64,000 nucleotides of DNA from Ruegeria arenilitoris (GCF_013030985.1 NZ_WPYP01000004.1:1-64000); one strand, 5' to 3'; shown: positions 51,483 through 61,382, counted from the first letter of the stretch. The notes: generated by a model not told the origin, from the letters alone. Translations and numbers: made by a program.

Positions 51483-51968
51483 ATGCGCCTGCAGACGATT
51501 TTCGGTTTGATCATAATGACTGCTGCCGTGTCGGCTTGCGGAGAGAATCGGGGGGCGTCGCCCAATCCGAACGTTGTCGCCACGGGCGGCAATTCTGATG
51601 AACAAGAGTTCAACGATCCGGATCGTTCGACCATTTGGGATTTGTTCGGCGACCGAAATTCCGAGCAGATCACAAATGTGAATCGTTACTTGTGGGCTGC
51701 TTCGCTTGATGTGCTGGATTTCCTGCCCGTGCAGGAGGTCGACCCGTTTACCGGCGTGATCGTAACGGGTTACGGCACACCTCCGGGTGGCGGGCGCCAG
51801 TATCGCGCGACCGTACATATCAGTGACCCGGCGCTGGCGGCGCGCTCTTTGTCGGTGTCTCTGCAGACCAGCGGCGGCGCTCCGGTCAGCGCGGCAACAG
51901 CGCGGGCGATCGAAGATGCCATCCTGTCCCGCGCCCGTCAGTTGCGCATTGCGGACAACAAGCTCTAG
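51483..51968 (+). CDS. DUF3576 family lipoprotein
   Basis: The 161-residue protein has a lipoprotein signal peptide with lipobox VSAC (C19) and belongs to the alphaproteobacterial DUF3576 family (STIWDLFGDRNSEQITNVNRYLWAASLDVLDFLPVQEVDPFTGVIVTGY). Function is unknown; proximity to leuS, lptE and holA is common in Rhodobacteraceae, which hints at an envelope role. It is divergent from the porin gene and closed by a terminator at 51997-52020. Confidence 0.85.
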   Translation: MRLQTIFGLIIMTAAVSACGENRGASPNPNVVATGGNSDEQEFNDPDRSTIWDLFGDRNSEQITNVNRYLWAASLDVLDFLPVQEVDPFTGVIVTGYGTPPGGGRQYRATVHISDPALAARSLSVSLQTSGGAPVSAATARAIEDAILSRARQLRIADNKL

Positions 51969-51996
51969 CCAGCCGCAGAAAATCACAATATTACCA

Positions 51997-52020
51997 CGCC
52001 GGGTTCACGCCCGGCGTTTT
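51997..52020 (+). terminator. Terminator of the DUF3576 gene
   Basis: A 7-base stem (CGCCGGG at 51997-52003 and CCCGGCG at 52010-52016, six-base loop) is followed by TTTT. It lies 28 bases after the stop and ends 20 bases before leuS, so leuS transcription must either start inside or read through it. Confidence 0.78.
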
Positions 52021-52040
52021 CATTCACGAAGGACCGCACG

Positions 52041-54578
52041 ATGTCTCGCTACTCGGCCAATGAAATCGAAGCAAAATGGCAAGAGGCCTGGGACAAGGCC
52101 GGAATCTTCACTGCCAATCGCAAGGCGGACAAGCCGAAATATTATGTGCTTGAGATGTTCCCCTACCCCTCGGGGCGAATCCATATGGGGCATGTGCGCA
52201 ACTATACGATGGGCGACGTAATCGCGCGGCACAAGCTGGCGACCGGCCACAACGTGCTGCATCCGATGGGCTGGGACGCGTTCGGGATGCCTGCGGAAAA
52301 TGCCGCGATGGCCATTGGCGGCCACCCCAAAGACTGGACCTATGGCAACATCGCCGACATGCGTGGGCAGATGAAGCCGCTGGGGCTGTCGATCGACTGG
52401 TCCCGTGAATTTGCCACCTGTGACCCGGAATATTACGGCCAGCAGCAAGCGCTGTTCCTGGACATGCTTGAGGCCGGGCTGGTTTACCGCAAGAACGCCG
52501 TAGTGAACTGGGACCCGGTCGATATGACCGTTCTGGCGAACGAACAAGTGGAGAACGGGCGCGGTTGGCGCTCGGGAGCGCTGGTGGAACGCCGCGAGCT
52601 GACACAATGGTTCTTCAAGATCTCGGACTATTCCGAAGAGCTGCTGGATGCACTGGACACGCTGGAAAACTGGCCCGCCAAGGTGCGCCTGATGCAGGAA
52701 AACTGGATCGGCAAGTCGCGCGGCCTGCAATTCGGTTTTGAACGTACCAATGGCGGTGAACCGATCACCGTCTATACGACTCGCCCCGACACGCTGCTGG
52801 GCGCGTCCTTTGTAGGTATCTCGCCGGACCACCCGATTGCCAAGCAGCTTGAGGCCGAAGACCCCAAAGTTGCCGAATTCGTGGCTGAATGCCGCAAGGG
52901 CGGCACCACCGAAGAGGCAATCGAGACCGCCGAAAAGCTGGGCTATGACACTGGTATCAAAGTCAAACACCCGCTGGACCCGAACTGGGAACTGCCGGTC
53001 TGGATCGCGAACTTCATCCTGATGGATTACGGCACTGGCGCAATCTTTGCCTGCCCGGCACATGACCAGCGCGATCTCGATTTCTGCCGCAAATACGGGC
53101 TGCCGGTGGTAGATACCTTCTTTGGGCTGGACGATGACACTCCGGTCGACAAGATCGCCTTTGTCCCGCCGAAAACTGAAAAAGTCCGCTGGGTGAACCA
53201 TTTCGCGGGCCTGACCGAGGCGACAGGCGACGAGGCTATCAACGCCACCGTGGATTTTGCCGAAAAGGCAGGCTGGGGCGAAGGCGTCACCAAATACCGC
53301 CTGCGGGACTGGGGCCTGTCCCGCCAGCGCTATTGGGGTTGCCCGATTCCCGTTGTCCATTGCGACAGCTGCGGTGTGGTGCCCGAGAAGAAAGAGAACC
53401 TGCCGGTCCGCCTGCCCGATGATGTCACCTTTGACAAGCCGGGCAACCCGCTGGACCGTCACCCGACCTGGCGCGACTGTTCCTGCCCGAACTGCGGCGC
53501 CCCGGCCAAGCGCGAAACCGACACGATGGATACGTTTGTCGATTCGTCGTGGTATTTCGCCCGCTTCACCGCCCCGCACGCCGAAACACCCACCGATCTG
53601 GCCGAGGCCGAATACTGGATGAATGTGGACCAGTATATCGGCGGCATCGAGCACGCGATTCTGCACCTGCTTTATTCCCGCTTCTTCGCGCGAGCGATGA
53701 ACATCACGGGCCATCTGCCGAAAAAAGCCATCGAACCGTTCGATGCGCTGTTCACCCAAGGCATGGTGACCCACGAGATTTACCAGACCCGCGACGACAA
53801 CGGCCGCCCGGTCTATCACCTGCCCGAGGACGTGACCGACGGCAAACTGGCAGACGGCACCGAGGTCGAGATCATCCCTTCGGCCAAGATGTCGAAATCC
53901 AAGAAGAACGTGGTCGACCCGGTCAGCATTATCTCGGCGTTCGGTGCCGACACCGCGCGCTGGTTCGTGCTGTCCGATTCGCCGCCCGAGCGCGATGTGG
54001 AATGGACCGCATCCGGGGCCGAGGCCGCCTATAAGCATCTCAACCGGGTGTGGAACCTCTGCGACAAGATCGGGGCCATGAACCCCGCAGCCGAAGGGGA
54101 AGGCGATCAAGAGCTTTTGCGCGAGATGCACAAGACCATCCACGACGTAACCCTCGGCGTTGAGAGCTTTGGCTTCAACGCAGCGATCGCGAAACTCTAC
54201 GCCTTCACCAATACGCTGGCAAAATCCAAAGCTGGCGCTGCGGCGCAAAAGCAGGCAATAAAAACGCTGGCACAGCTGATGTCGCCGATGACGCCGCACC
54301 TTGCGGAAGATATCTGGGCACATCAAGGCGGCGAAGGCTTGGTGGCGGTAGCCCCATGGCCCGTTGCGGATGAGGCGATGCTTGTCGACGATACCGTCAC
54401 TCTGCCGATCCAGATCAACGGCAAGCGCCGCGCGGAAATCAGCGTGGCCAAGGATTTGGCCAAGGACGAGGTTGAAAAAATCGCGCTCAGCACCGAAGCT
54501 GTGCAAAAGGCGCTGGACGGTAATGCGCCGAAGAAGGTGATTGTTGTCCCGGGCCGGATCGTAAATGTCGTTGTTTAA
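52041..54578 (+). CDS. leuS: Leucyl-tRNA synthetase
   Basis: The 845-residue class I aminoacyl-tRNA synthetase has the HIGH-type motif HMGH at 48-51 in [14 protein letters not shown], a CP1 editing domain in residues about 220-420, and the KMSKS loop at 616-620 followed by NVVDP. It charges tRNA-Leu and edits mischarged products. Only 20 bases separate it from the previous terminator; AAGGA precedes ATG 52041. It overlaps lptE by 14 bases and is the first gene of the leuS-lptE-holA operon. Confidence 0.97.
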   Translation: MSRYSANEIEAKWQEAWDKAGIFTANRKADKPKYYVLEMFPYPSGRIHMGHVRNYTMGDVIARHKLATGHNVLHPMGWDAFGMPAENAAMAIGGHPKDWTYGNIADMRGQMKPLGLSIDWSREFATCDPEYYGQQQALFLDMLEAGLVYRKNAVVNWDPVDMTVLANEQVENGRGWRSGALVERRELTQWFFKISDYSEELLDALDTLENWPAKVRLMQENWIGKSRGLQFGFERTNGGEPITVYTTRPDTLLGASFVGISPDHPIAKQLEAEDPKVAEFVAECRKGGTTEEAIETAEKLGYDTGIKVKHPLDPNWELPVWIANFILMDYGTGAIFACPAHDQRDLDFCRKYGLPVVDTFFGLDDDTPVDKIAFVPPKTEKVRWVNHFAGLTEATGDEAINATVDFAEKAGWGEGVTKYRLRDWGLSRQRYWGCPIPVVHCDSCGVVPEKKENLPVRLPDDVTFDKPGNPLDRHPTWRDCSCPNCGAPAKRETDTMDTFVDSSWYFARFTAPHAETPTDLAEAEYWMNVDQYIGGIEHAILHLLYSRFFARAMNITGHLPKKAIEPFDALFTQGMVTHEIYQTRDDNGRPVYHLPEDVTDGKLADGTEVEIIPSAKMSKSKKNVVDPVSIISAFGADTARWFVLSDSPPERDVEWTASGAEAAYKHLNRVWNLCDKIGAMNPAAEGEGDQELLREMHKTIHDVTLGVESFGFNAAIAKLYAFTNTLAKSKAGAAAQKQAIKTLAQLMSPMTPHLAEDIWAHQGGEGLVAVAPWPVADEAMLVDDTVTLPIQINGKRRAEISVAKDLAKDEVEKIALSTEAVQKALDGNAPKKVIVVPGRIVNVVV

Positions 54579-55056
54579 CCGCAGAACCCTGTTGTTGATG
54601 CCGTTGGCTCTTGCAGCCTGCGGCTTTGAACCGGTTTACGCGCCCGGGGGTTCGGGCGCGGCCCTGAATGGTCAGGTCGCTGTGTCGGCCCCCAATTCGG
54701 TCGACAGCTATATGCTGGTCCAGAATCTGGAGCAGCGTCTGGGGCGCAGCGCTACTTCGGGCAACGAATATAATCTGGATGTGAACGTATCTACCGCGTT
54801 CCGCGCGGCGGCTATCACCACAACGAACGAGACCAATCGCTATACCATCGAAGGCAGCGCGAATTACGCGCTCAGATCGAATGCGACCGGTCAGGTCATT
54901 GCATCCGGCACGGTGAACAATTTTGTCGGCTATTCGGCCGCCGGATCGACCGTATCCACCTTGGCAGATGAACGCGACGCCAGAGAACGGCTGATGGTGA
55001 TTCTATCGGATCAGATCATAGCCGAGCTCTACGCCGCGCCGGGTCTTGGTACATGA
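54565..55056 (+). CDS. lptE: LPS-assembly lipoprotein LptE
   Basis: The 163-residue outer-membrane lipoprotein has a signal peptide with lipobox LAAC and modified C19, followed by [10 protein letters not shown], the motif seen in LptE/RlpB proteins. LptE plugs LptD and helps insert lipopolysaccharide in the outer leaflet. The start overlaps leuS by 14 bases, and the stop overlaps holA as ATGA. The mature sequence is poorly conserved, so identification rests largely on the N-terminal motif and the leuS-lptE-holA order. Confidence 0.88.
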   Translation: MSLFNRRTLLLMPLALAACGFEPVYAPGGSGAALNGQVAVSAPNSVDSYMLVQNLEQRLGRSATSGNEYNLDVNVSTAFRAAAITTTNETNRYTIEGSANYALRSNATGQVIASGTVNNFVGYSAAGSTVSTLADERDARERLMVILSDQIIAELYAAPGLGT

Positions 55057-56081
55057 AGCTCAGCCCGCGCGAGGCTGAGGGGTATTTCGCCCGACCAGAC
55101 GCCGACAAGGCCGGGCTGCTGATCTATGGCGCGGATGCGATGCGCGTCGCGCTAAAGCGGCAGCAGGTTCTGGCCGCCCTGCTGGGTCCCACTGCCGAAG
55201 AGGAAATGCGCCTGACCCGTATGCCGGGCTCGGATCTGCGCGGCGACCCGGCGCTGCTGCTGGACGCGGTCAAGGCGGTGGGGTTCTTCCCCGGCCCGCG
55301 CGCCGTTTTTGTCGAAGACACCACCGATGTGGCCGCCCCCGCGATTCTTGCCGCGTTCGAGGACTGGGCACCGGGCGACGCCCAGATCATCGTCACCGCC
55401 GGGCAACTGAAAGCCAGCTCGAAAATCCGCAAGGCATTCGAAGCGCACCCAGCGGCCTATGCGGTCGGCATTTACGACGATCCTCCCTCGCGTGGCGAGG
55501 TCGAGCGGATTCTGACCGAGGCCGGGGTGCAGAAGATTCCCCGCGATTCGATGTCGGCAATCACTGAGCTGGCCACCGGGATCAGCCCCGGAGATTTTGC
55601 GCAGACCATTGAAAAACTCTCTCTCTACAAACGCGGTGACAGTTCAGAGCTGACCATCGAGGATATCGAAGCCTGCGCGCCCCGTTCGACCGAGGCGGCG
55701 CTGGACGATGTCTTGAATGTGGTGGCCGAAGGCCGCGCGGGCGAGATCGGCCCGCTGATCCGGCGTCTGCAATCGCAGGGCACCAATGCGGTCACTCTCT
55801 GCATCGGAGCAACCCGGCATTTCCGGACTTTGTACACCTGCGCGTCCGACCCGGGCGGAGCGGCGCAGGGAATCGGCAAGCTGCGGCCGCCGGTTTACGG
55901 CAAACGCCGCGACCGGATTCTGCGGCAGGCGCAGGGCTGGGGCGCGCCGAAACTGCAAACGGCTCTGACCGTCCTTACCGATACCGACCTGTCGCTGCGG
56001 TCGGCGGGTCAGACCGCCCCCGCGATGGCGCTGGTCGAACGCGCGATGATTCGTCTGGCGATGCTGGCCCGGTCACGCTGA
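55053..56081 (+). CDS. holA: DNA polymerase III subunit delta
   Basis: The 342-residue clamp-loader subunit binds and opens the beta sliding clamp. The N-terminal half follows the HolA pattern (LLIYGADAMRVALKRQQVLAALLG; DLRGDPALLLDAVKAVGFFPGPRAVFVEDTTD), and the C-terminal domain carries the KRRDRILRQAQGWGAPKLQTAL block. It is the last gene of the operon started by leuS. Its stop overlaps the convergent flavoprotein gene by nine bases, leaving no room for a terminator between them. Confidence 0.93.
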   Translation: MKLSPREAEGYFARPDADKAGLLIYGADAMRVALKRQQVLAALLGPTAEEEMRLTRMPGSDLRGDPALLLDAVKAVGFFPGPRAVFVEDTTDVAAPAILAAFEDWAPGDAQIIVTAGQLKASSKIRKAFEAHPAAYAVGIYDDPPSRGEVERILTEAGVQKIPRDSMSAITELATGISPGDFAQTIEKLSLYKRGDSSELTIEDIEACAPRSTEAALDDVLNVVAEGRAGEIGPLIRRLQSQGTNAVTLCIGATRHFRTLYTCASDPGGAAQGIGKLRPPVYGKRRDRILRQAQGWGAPKLQTALTVLTDTDLSLRSAGQTAPAMALVERAMIRLAMLARSR

Positions 56082-57257
56082 GCGGTTCACCCACTCTGCT
56101 GCAGATCGCCCGGCCCATCTCCCGGTCGCCATGCAGGCTGTCAGCAGATAGCCCCCGGTCGGGGCCTCCCAATCCAGCATCTCACCGGCGCAGAACACGC
56201 CCGGCAGCGCGGTCAGCATCAAACCATCGTCCAATGCGGATTGCCTGACACCACCTGCCGTTGAAATGGCTTCATCCATCGGACGCAATCCCGCGTGGTG
56301 GATCGGGAGGTGTTTCAGGGCATCACGCCATTGCGCCTTCGGTAAGGCGCTGGCCTTGGTCATCTCGTGAAACAGCGCAACCTTCTGTGGCGGCAGGCCG
56401 AGCGACTTTTTCAACCATTGCGACAGCGTTGTCTTGGATTTCTTCGAAGACAAACGGGCCTTTAGAACCTCAGCGTCCAAATCAGGCAGCAGATCCACAA
56501 AAAGAGGCGCCCCGCCACGCAAGGTCGGGGTCAGAGTGTACAACCCTCCGCCTTCGAGGCCTTTTGCCGATATCGTGGCTTCACCCCGGCTTTCCAGATC
56601 TCCAGCCATCCAGCGCACCGACTTCAAAGCCGCGCCGAAATGGGGCTGCATATGAGGGCTCCAATCGACCGATAAGGCTGAGTTCGAAGGTGCAAACGGC
56701 GCAAGGTCTACACCTTTCTCCCGCAAGGTTTGCGCCCACTGGCCATCTGACCCAAGCCGCGCCCAACTGGCTCCGCCCAGCGCAAGGATTGTGATGTCCG
56801 GCGTGATACTTCTCTGATCGTCAGGAGTTTCGAACACGAGGGCATTTCCATCCCAACCCAACCAACGCCAGTGGGTTTTGACCTGCACGCCAGTGCCCTC
56901 AAGCCGCCTCAGCCAGGCGCGCAACAAAGGCGAGGCTTTCATGACCGTGGGAAACACCCGCCCGGTCGAGCCCGTGAACAATTCTTGCCCCAAACCCTGC
57001 GCCCAGCCCTGCACTGCGGTGGCGTCAAACGCGGCAACCATCGGGCGCAGCCAGCCTGACGCGTCACCATAGGCCTGCAGCAGGGTCTCGAACGGCTCGT
57101 CCCTGGTCAGGTTCAGACCCGACTTTCCGGCCATCAGAAACTTGCGCGCGACCGAAGGTTTAGCTTCGGCCACCAGAACATCGCGGCCAGCAGCGGCAAG
57201 CTCCTCAGCCGCCATCAGGCCTGCGGGTCCGGCTCCGATAACCACTGCCTGCGCCAT
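56073..57257 (-). CDS. HI0933-type flavoprotein (TIGR03862 family)
   Basis: The 394-residue flavoprotein has an N-terminal FAD motif VVIGAGPAGLMAAEELAAAG, a middle GKSGLNLTRDEPFE block and a C-terminal AISTAGGVRQSALDDGLML, GVFCAGEMLDWEAPTGGYLL block. These are signatures of HI0933-like NAD(P)/FAD-dependent oxidoreductases whose substrate is unknown. ATG 57257 is the preferred start, giving the conserved MAQAVVIGAG. It converges on holA. Confidence 0.85.
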   Translation of the reverse strand: MAQAVVIGAGPAGLMAAEELAAAGRDVLVAEAKPSVARKFLMAGKSGLNLTRDEPFETLLQAYGDASGWLRPMVAAFDATAVQGWAQGLGQELFTGSTGRVFPTVMKASPLLRAWLRRLEGTGVQVKTHWRWLGWDGNALVFETPDDQRSITPDITILALGGASWARLGSDGQWAQTLREKGVDLAPFAPSNSALSVDWSPHMQPHFGAALKSVRWMAGDLESRGEATISAKGLEGGGLYTLTPTLRGGAPLFVDLLPDLDAEVLKARLSSKKSKTTLSQWLKKSLGLPPQKVALFHEMTKASALPKAQWRDALKHLPIHHAGLRPMDEAISTAGGVRQSALDDGLMLTALPGVFCAGEMLDWEAPTGGYLLTACMATGRWAGRSAAEWVNRSA

Positions 57258-57305
57258 ACCCGTCCTCTTGCTTTCCACGCCATCCGGCGCAAATTAGTCT
57301 CTGCC

Positions 57306-57602
57306 ATGCCGACCAGCGACCCGATCTGCCCGCTCTGTGACCGCCCCATCCCGGATGGGGACGGCAGCCTGCACCATCTGATCCCAAAACTCAAAGGGGG
57401 CAAGGGCGGACCCACGGTTTTGCTGCACATAATCTGCCACAAAGAGGTTCACGCTACCCTGTCCGAAGCCGAACTGGCGCGCGCGTTCAACACGGTCGAG
57501 GCCCTGCGCGCCCACCCGCGGTTGGAGAAATTCCTGAATTGGGTCCGCAAACGCCCACCCGGATTTCGCTCGAAAGTGCCGGGCAAACGGCGTGGTCGGT
57601 GA
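57306..57602 (+). CDS. Small stand-alone HNH-domain protein
   Basis: The 98-residue protein has CPLCDRP (C8, C11) and a second pair at HIICHKEVH (C44, H49) around a His-His motif (SLHHLIPKLKGGKGG), the zinc-stabilised HNH/beta-beta-alpha pattern. It is too short for a restriction enzyme and has no DNA-binding extension, so nuclease activity is uncertain. It stands alone with no methylase gene beside it and abuts the convergent VOC gene at its stop. Confidence 0.78.
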   Translation: MPTSDPICPLCDRPIPDGDGSLHHLIPKLKGGKGGPTVLLHIICHKEVHATLSEAELARAFNTVEALRAHPRLEKFLNWVRKRPPGFRSKVPGKRRGR

Positions 57603-58340
57603 TCAGGCTGGCCGCACCGGGTCGCCAAAGGCATCGCGGAGGGATTCCGTCAACCCCTGAACCTCCAGCCCGCGATAATCCGGTGCCGGTGCGAATTGCG
57701 CCCCGGCAAGATGTTGAAATTCCAAAGTGGTATAGGGGCGTTTCCACAACCATTCCCGGTTCTCAACCGCCCAGAGGTCCGCATTCGGCGGTTCCTCATC
57801 GGTGAAGGCATAGAAATGCAGATCGAACCCGTATTGGGCCACATCCTGCACCGACAAAAGGCGCATTCCCTGCGCGCGGCAGAACGCGTCCTCGGCGGCG
57901 ATATCCCCGGTGCGCAAGGTGATCTGGCCGATACAGGCATGGGCGAACGGGTCGCCCGGATCGGCGGCATTTTCGGGGCGGTTGCCCTGGAAGTCATGCT
58001 GTAGCAGCTCGATCACAAACCCTTCGGGGTCTTTCAGGTGGCACATATAGCCTATGTCGAGAAACTGTTTCGGGTCCGAGACCTCAACCCCTTTCTGGCG
58101 CAGATACGCGACAGCCAGATCGACATCCGGCACGGTGACGCCGATCTTCCAATACCTCTGCCCACCGTCATGGGTATAACCGCCGCCGCCCGGCATCAGC
58201 AGCAAGTCCGCATCCTGCCCGCCATAGCCAACGCGGCGGTTCGGCCCCTGCGCCCGGCCGGTCATGCCCAGAACATCCGCATAAAACGCGGTCAGCCGGT
58301 CCGGATTGGCAACACGGAGCAAAACAGCAGACAATCTCAT
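57603..58340 (-). CDS. VOC-superfamily protein with two glyoxalase-like domains
   Basis: The 245-residue protein has two vicinal-oxygen-chelate modules, one near residues 3-125 (LSAVLLRVANPDRLTAFYADVLGMTG) and one near 135-240. Members include glyoxalase I, extradiol dioxygenases, methylmalonyl-CoA epimerase and resistance proteins; the reaction is unknown. ATG 58340 overlaps the stop of the crotonase-fold gene as ATGA, so the gene belongs to the SDR/crotonase/VOC operon; GTG 58346 is an alternative start. Confidence 0.82.
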   Translation of the reverse strand: MRLSAVLLRVANPDRLTAFYADVLGMTGRAQGPNRRVGYGGQDADLLLMPGGGGYTHDGGQRYWKIGVTVPDVDLAVAYLRQKGVEVSDPKQFLDIGYMCHLKDPEGFVIELLQHDFQGNRPENAADPGDPFAHACIGQITLRTGDIAAEDAFCRAQGMRLLSVQDVAQYGFDLHFYAFTDEEPPNADLWAVENREWLWKRPYTTLEFQHLAGAQFAPAPDYRGLEVQGLTESLRDAFGDPVRPA

Positions 58341-58945
58341 CGGCACATCCCTGCGATTCCGGCGGCAATCCGGGGGTCGGCGGCCAGACTGTCCGCCACC
58401 AGTTCATGCGCCGTTTGCATCAACCTGTCGGGGTCAACCACGCGATCGACCAGACCGAAGGTATAGGCCTCATCGGCAGTGATCTTCTGCCCGGACATCA
58501 AAATCATCTTGGTACGCGACGGTCCGATCAACGCGGCCATCCGCACCGGGTCCGACGGTTGCGGCAGAAAGCCCAGCTTCATCACAGGATAGAAGAACTT
58601 TGCCTGCGGCACTGCGATCCGAATGTCACAGGCCAGCGCCATCCCGTTGGCCCCGCCCGCAAGTGTTCCGTTCAAGGCGGCAACCGTCAGGCACGGCAGA
58701 GCGGCGATCGCACCCGAAAGCCTCTCCCACACATCCGAGGTCGCCAGTCCGGCGCGTGCCTCGTCCAGATCGGCCCCGGCGCTGAACACCTTGCCCGTAC
58801 CTGTCAGGATCACAGCGCGGGCCTCGGTCGCGGCCTCGGCAATCTCGGCCAGCTCGGTCAGCATCGCCCCGGTCAATGCGTTGGCTTTTTGCGGGTTGTT
58901 CAGCGTGACGGTCCACAACCCGTCGTCTTTGGTCAGTTCGATCAC
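58337..58945 (-). CDS. Crotonase-fold (enoyl-CoA hydratase-like) protein, short and lacking both catalytic Glu
   Basis: The 202-residue protein matches the crotonase fold (MIELTKDDGLWTVTLNNPQKANAL; FSAGADLDEARAGL; LAGGANGMALACDIRIAVPQAKF). It is about 55 residues shorter than usual because the C-terminal helices are missing. The two catalytic glutamates of hydratases (E144 and E164 in rat) are replaced by G in GGANGMALACD and V in PVMKLG, so a hydratase reaction is unlikely; a related isomerase, dehalogenase-like or hydrolase activity is possible. It is coupled by ATGA to the SDR gene upstream and the VOC gene downstream. Confidence 0.8.
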   Translation of the reverse strand: MIELTKDDGLWTVTLNNPQKANALTGAMLTELAEIAEAATEARAVILTGTGKVFSAGADLDEARAGLATSDVWERLSGAIAALPCLTVAALNGTLAGGANGMALACDIRIAVPQAKFFYPVMKLGFLPQPSDPVRMAALIGPSRTKMILMSGQKITADEAYTFGLVDRVVDPDRLMQTAHELVADSLAADPRIAAGIAGMCR

Positions 58946-59685
58946 GTCAGACCTACCCTTTTCCGGATATCCTCGCGCCGCAGCGAGATTTCGGTGCCCA
59001 AAAACTCATCCGCATCCGGGCTGCACATCCACAGCAGAGCCCGCGCCGGCCAGTCGGCGGGGATGTGATCGCTCCAATCCAGCTGGCTGACCGCGTTGAT
59101 GCCACTGGCCTTGATGACGCGCTGCATGTCGGTGGCCACTGTGCCCGGCGACAGGCCCATAGCGCGGATGCCGTGGATCGACTCCTCAAGATGCAGGCAT
59201 TCGGTCAGCATCTTGGCCCCCGCCTTGGAGGCGCAATAATGGCTCCAGGCCTCGATCGGGTTGGACGCGGCCCCCGAGGACACCGTGATCACCGTGCCCC
59301 CGCCTGCGGCGCGCATGACGGGCAAAGCCGCACGCATCCCGTAGAAAACGCCCTTGAGGTTGATATCGATGGCCGCGCTCCAGGCCGCGACATCGGCATT
59401 GGACAGATGGAAGATCGGGTCGATGACGCCCGCATTTCCGATCAGAACGTCCAACCCGCCGAACCGGTCGACACAATCCGCAACCGCCTGTTCGACCTGT
59501 GCGAAATCACTGACGTCGCATTGCAGCGCGATCGCGTTTTCGCCCAGCGCGTCAGCCAGCGCCCCGATCTGTTCACGATTGCGTGCGACCAGCGCCACAT
59601 TCGCACCGGCTGCGGCAAATACGCGCCCCGCCTCGGCACCGATGCCGCGACTGGCCCCTGTTATCAGTACAGTTTTCCCCTGCAT
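58942..59685 (-). CDS. Short-chain dehydrogenase/reductase
   Basis: The 247-residue classical SDR has the NAD(P) motif TGASRGIG (9-16), the NAG motif (84-86) and the catalytic Ser (137/138), Tyr150 and Lys154 in YCASK. It oxidises or reduces a carbonyl; the substrate is unknown. ATG 59685 is chosen; the upstream frame has no homologous content. Its stop overlaps the crotonase-fold gene, heading a three-gene operon with the VOC gene. Confidence 0.87.
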   Translation of the reverse strand: MQGKTVLITGASRGIGAEAGRVFAAAGANVALVARNREQIGALADALGENAIALQCDVSDFAQVEQAVADCVDRFGGLDVLIGNAGVIDPIFHLSNADVAAWSAAIDINLKGVFYGMRAALPVMRAAGGGTVITVSSGAASNPIEAWSHYCASKAGAKMLTECLHLEESIHGIRAMGLSPGTVATDMQRVIKASGINAVSQLDWSDHIPADWPARALLWMCSPDADEFLGTEISLRREDIRKRVGLT

Positions 59686-59824
59686 ATGACCCCTGTAGCT
59701 CCGTTGTTTTGAGATTGTGTGAATCTCTACCGCGCCAACGGGGAACGGGTCCAGCCCTTGCCCCTTGACGCCCGGGGCCGCAGACACGACGATGCCCGCA
59801 AAATTGATCAAGAAGGGTTCTCAA

Positions 59825-61348
59825 ATGTCCGTTTTCGTTCGTCGCAGTTGCGGCGCAGTCTTGGCTTATGCCGTCATCACCCAGGGTGCACTTGCCGATG
59901 TCACCGCACAGCAGGTTTGGAATGACTGGCAGGCCTACCTGACACAGATGGGATACACGGTTTCGGCCGAACAATCCGTATCGGGCAATGTGACCACCAT
60001 CTCGGATATGAGCGTGGCCATGACGGTTCCGGACAGCGAAGGAGCATTCCAGGTCACCGTACCGCAAATGACCCTGACCGAAAACGGCGACGGCACGGTC
60101 AGCATCGACCTGCCTGAAAACTTCCCCATGACCGTAACGGGCGAGGAAGCGGACGAGGCGTTTGCCGTCGACATCGAGTATTATCACAAGGGTCTTGAAA
60201 TGGTCGTCTCGGGCGATCCGGACGACATGACCTATGACTATTCCGCGCCAACTCTGGGCGTGAAGCTGGGCGGCCTGACGGTTGACGGAGAATCCGCACC
60301 CGAAGACCTTCTGGATATGGATTTCGAACTGAGCAACCTTGCGGGCAGTTCGCGGATGAAAATCGGTGAAAACCGCGAGGTCGATCAGAAATTTACTGCT
60401 GATGGGCTGACCTATGACCTCATGTTCAACGATCCGGAAGGGTCGGATGACGGCAAGATCGTCGGATCGATGGACAAACTGGCCTTTGAAGGCCTCAGCG
60501 TGATCCCGTCGGATTTCGATGGCTCGGACCCCGCTAGCTTTTTCCAGGGCGACACCTCGTTTTCGGGCCTGTTCACCTATGGCTCGGGGAACACCGCCAT
60601 TGACGGGACCAGCGAAGGTCAGGCGTTCTCGATGGGCAGCGAATCCCAGGGCGGCCGGTTCGGGGCCAGCCTGGACGAACAGCGCCTTGCCTATGACATC
60701 GAGCAGAACAACGCGAAACTGGCGGTCACCACCGCTGACCTGCCGTTCCCGATTGAAATCGCGATGGCCAAGACCGGCGTGAGCTTTGAGTTCCCGCTGA
60801 AGCAATCCGAGGAGGAGCAGCCCTTTGGTTTCGCCATAAACCTGACGGATTTCACCATGTCGGACGTGTTGTGGAGCATTTTCGACCCGGCCGGAGCGCT
60901 GCCGCGTGACCCCGCGACCATCGCGCTGGACACCACCGGCACCGCCAAAATCCTGACCAATTTCTTCGATCCGGCTTCGATCGAAGAGTTGGAGGAATCC
61001 GGTGACGCACCGGGTGAGCTGAACTCGCTGAAAATCAACGAATTGCTGGTTTCTCTGGTCGGCGCAAAGCTGACGGGTGACGCGGACTTTACTTTCGACA
61101 ATTCGAACACCGAAGAGTTCGACGGAATGCCCGCACCGGCGGGCGTGGCGAACCTGCAGCTGGTGGGGGCCAATGCGCTGATCGACAAGCTGATCGGCAT
61201 GGGTCTGCTTCAGGAAAGCGACGCGATGGGTGCCCGAATGATGATGGGCCTGATGGCGGTACCGGGGGATGAGCCCGACACGCTGAACTCGAAAATCGAA
61301 TTCACCAAAGACGGCCAGATCCTGGCCAATGGTCAACGCATCAAGTGA
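59825..61348 (+). CDS. DUF2125 family exported protein
   Basis: The 507-residue protein has a signal peptide (MSVFVRRSCGAVLAYAVITQGALA, cut near residue 24) and belongs to the alphaproteobacterial DUF2125 family. The mature part is rich in acidic residues and beta-strand patterns and has no enzyme motif. Relatives are predicted periplasmic or outer-membrane proteins, possibly AsmA-like. ATG 59825 has AAGAAGG upstream; the open frame to 59765 would hide the signal peptide. A GC-rich hairpin follows the stop. Confidence 0.78.
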   Translation: MSVFVRRSCGAVLAYAVITQGALADVTAQQVWNDWQAYLTQMGYTVSAEQSVSGNVTTISDMSVAMTVPDSEGAFQVTVPQMTLTENGDGTVSIDLPENFPMTVTGEEADEAFAVDIEYYHKGLEMVVSGDPDDMTYDYSAPTLGVKLGGLTVDGESAPEDLLDMDFELSNLAGSSRMKIGENREVDQKFTADGLTYDLMFNDPEGSDDGKIVGSMDKLAFEGLSVIPSDFDGSDPASFFQGDTSFSGLFTYGSGNTAIDGTSEGQAFSMGSESQGGRFGASLDEQRLAYDIEQNNAKLAVTTADLPFPIEIAMAKTGVSFEFPLKQSEEEQPFGFAINLTDFTMSDVLWSIFDPAGALPRDPATIALDTTGTAKILTNFFDPASIEELEESGDAPGELNSLKINELLVSLVGAKLTGDADFTFDNSNTEEFDGMPAPAGVANLQLVGANALIDKLIGMGLLQESDAMGARMMMGLMAVPGDEPDTLNSKIEFTKDGQILANGQRIK

Positions 61349-61357
61349 TGATCATGC

Positions 61358-61382
61358 GGCGGGGCGGATATTCTGCCCCGCC
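61358..61382 (+). terminator. Hairpin behind the DUF2125 gene
   Basis: An 8-base GC-only stem (GGCGGGGC at 61358-61365 and GCCCCGCC at 61375-61382) lies 10 bases after the stop. No T-run follows, so it may be a weak terminator or a Rho-assisted site. Confidence 0.5.

Noticed and set aside
52020-54506. 828-codon minus-strand frame opposite leuS
   Set aside because: leuS is certain from HMGH and KMSKS motifs; the antisense frame is a composition artefact.
59573-61336. 587-codon minus-strand frame opposite the DUF2125 gene
   Set aside because: The plus-strand frame has a signal peptide and ribosome site; the minus-strand frame has neither.
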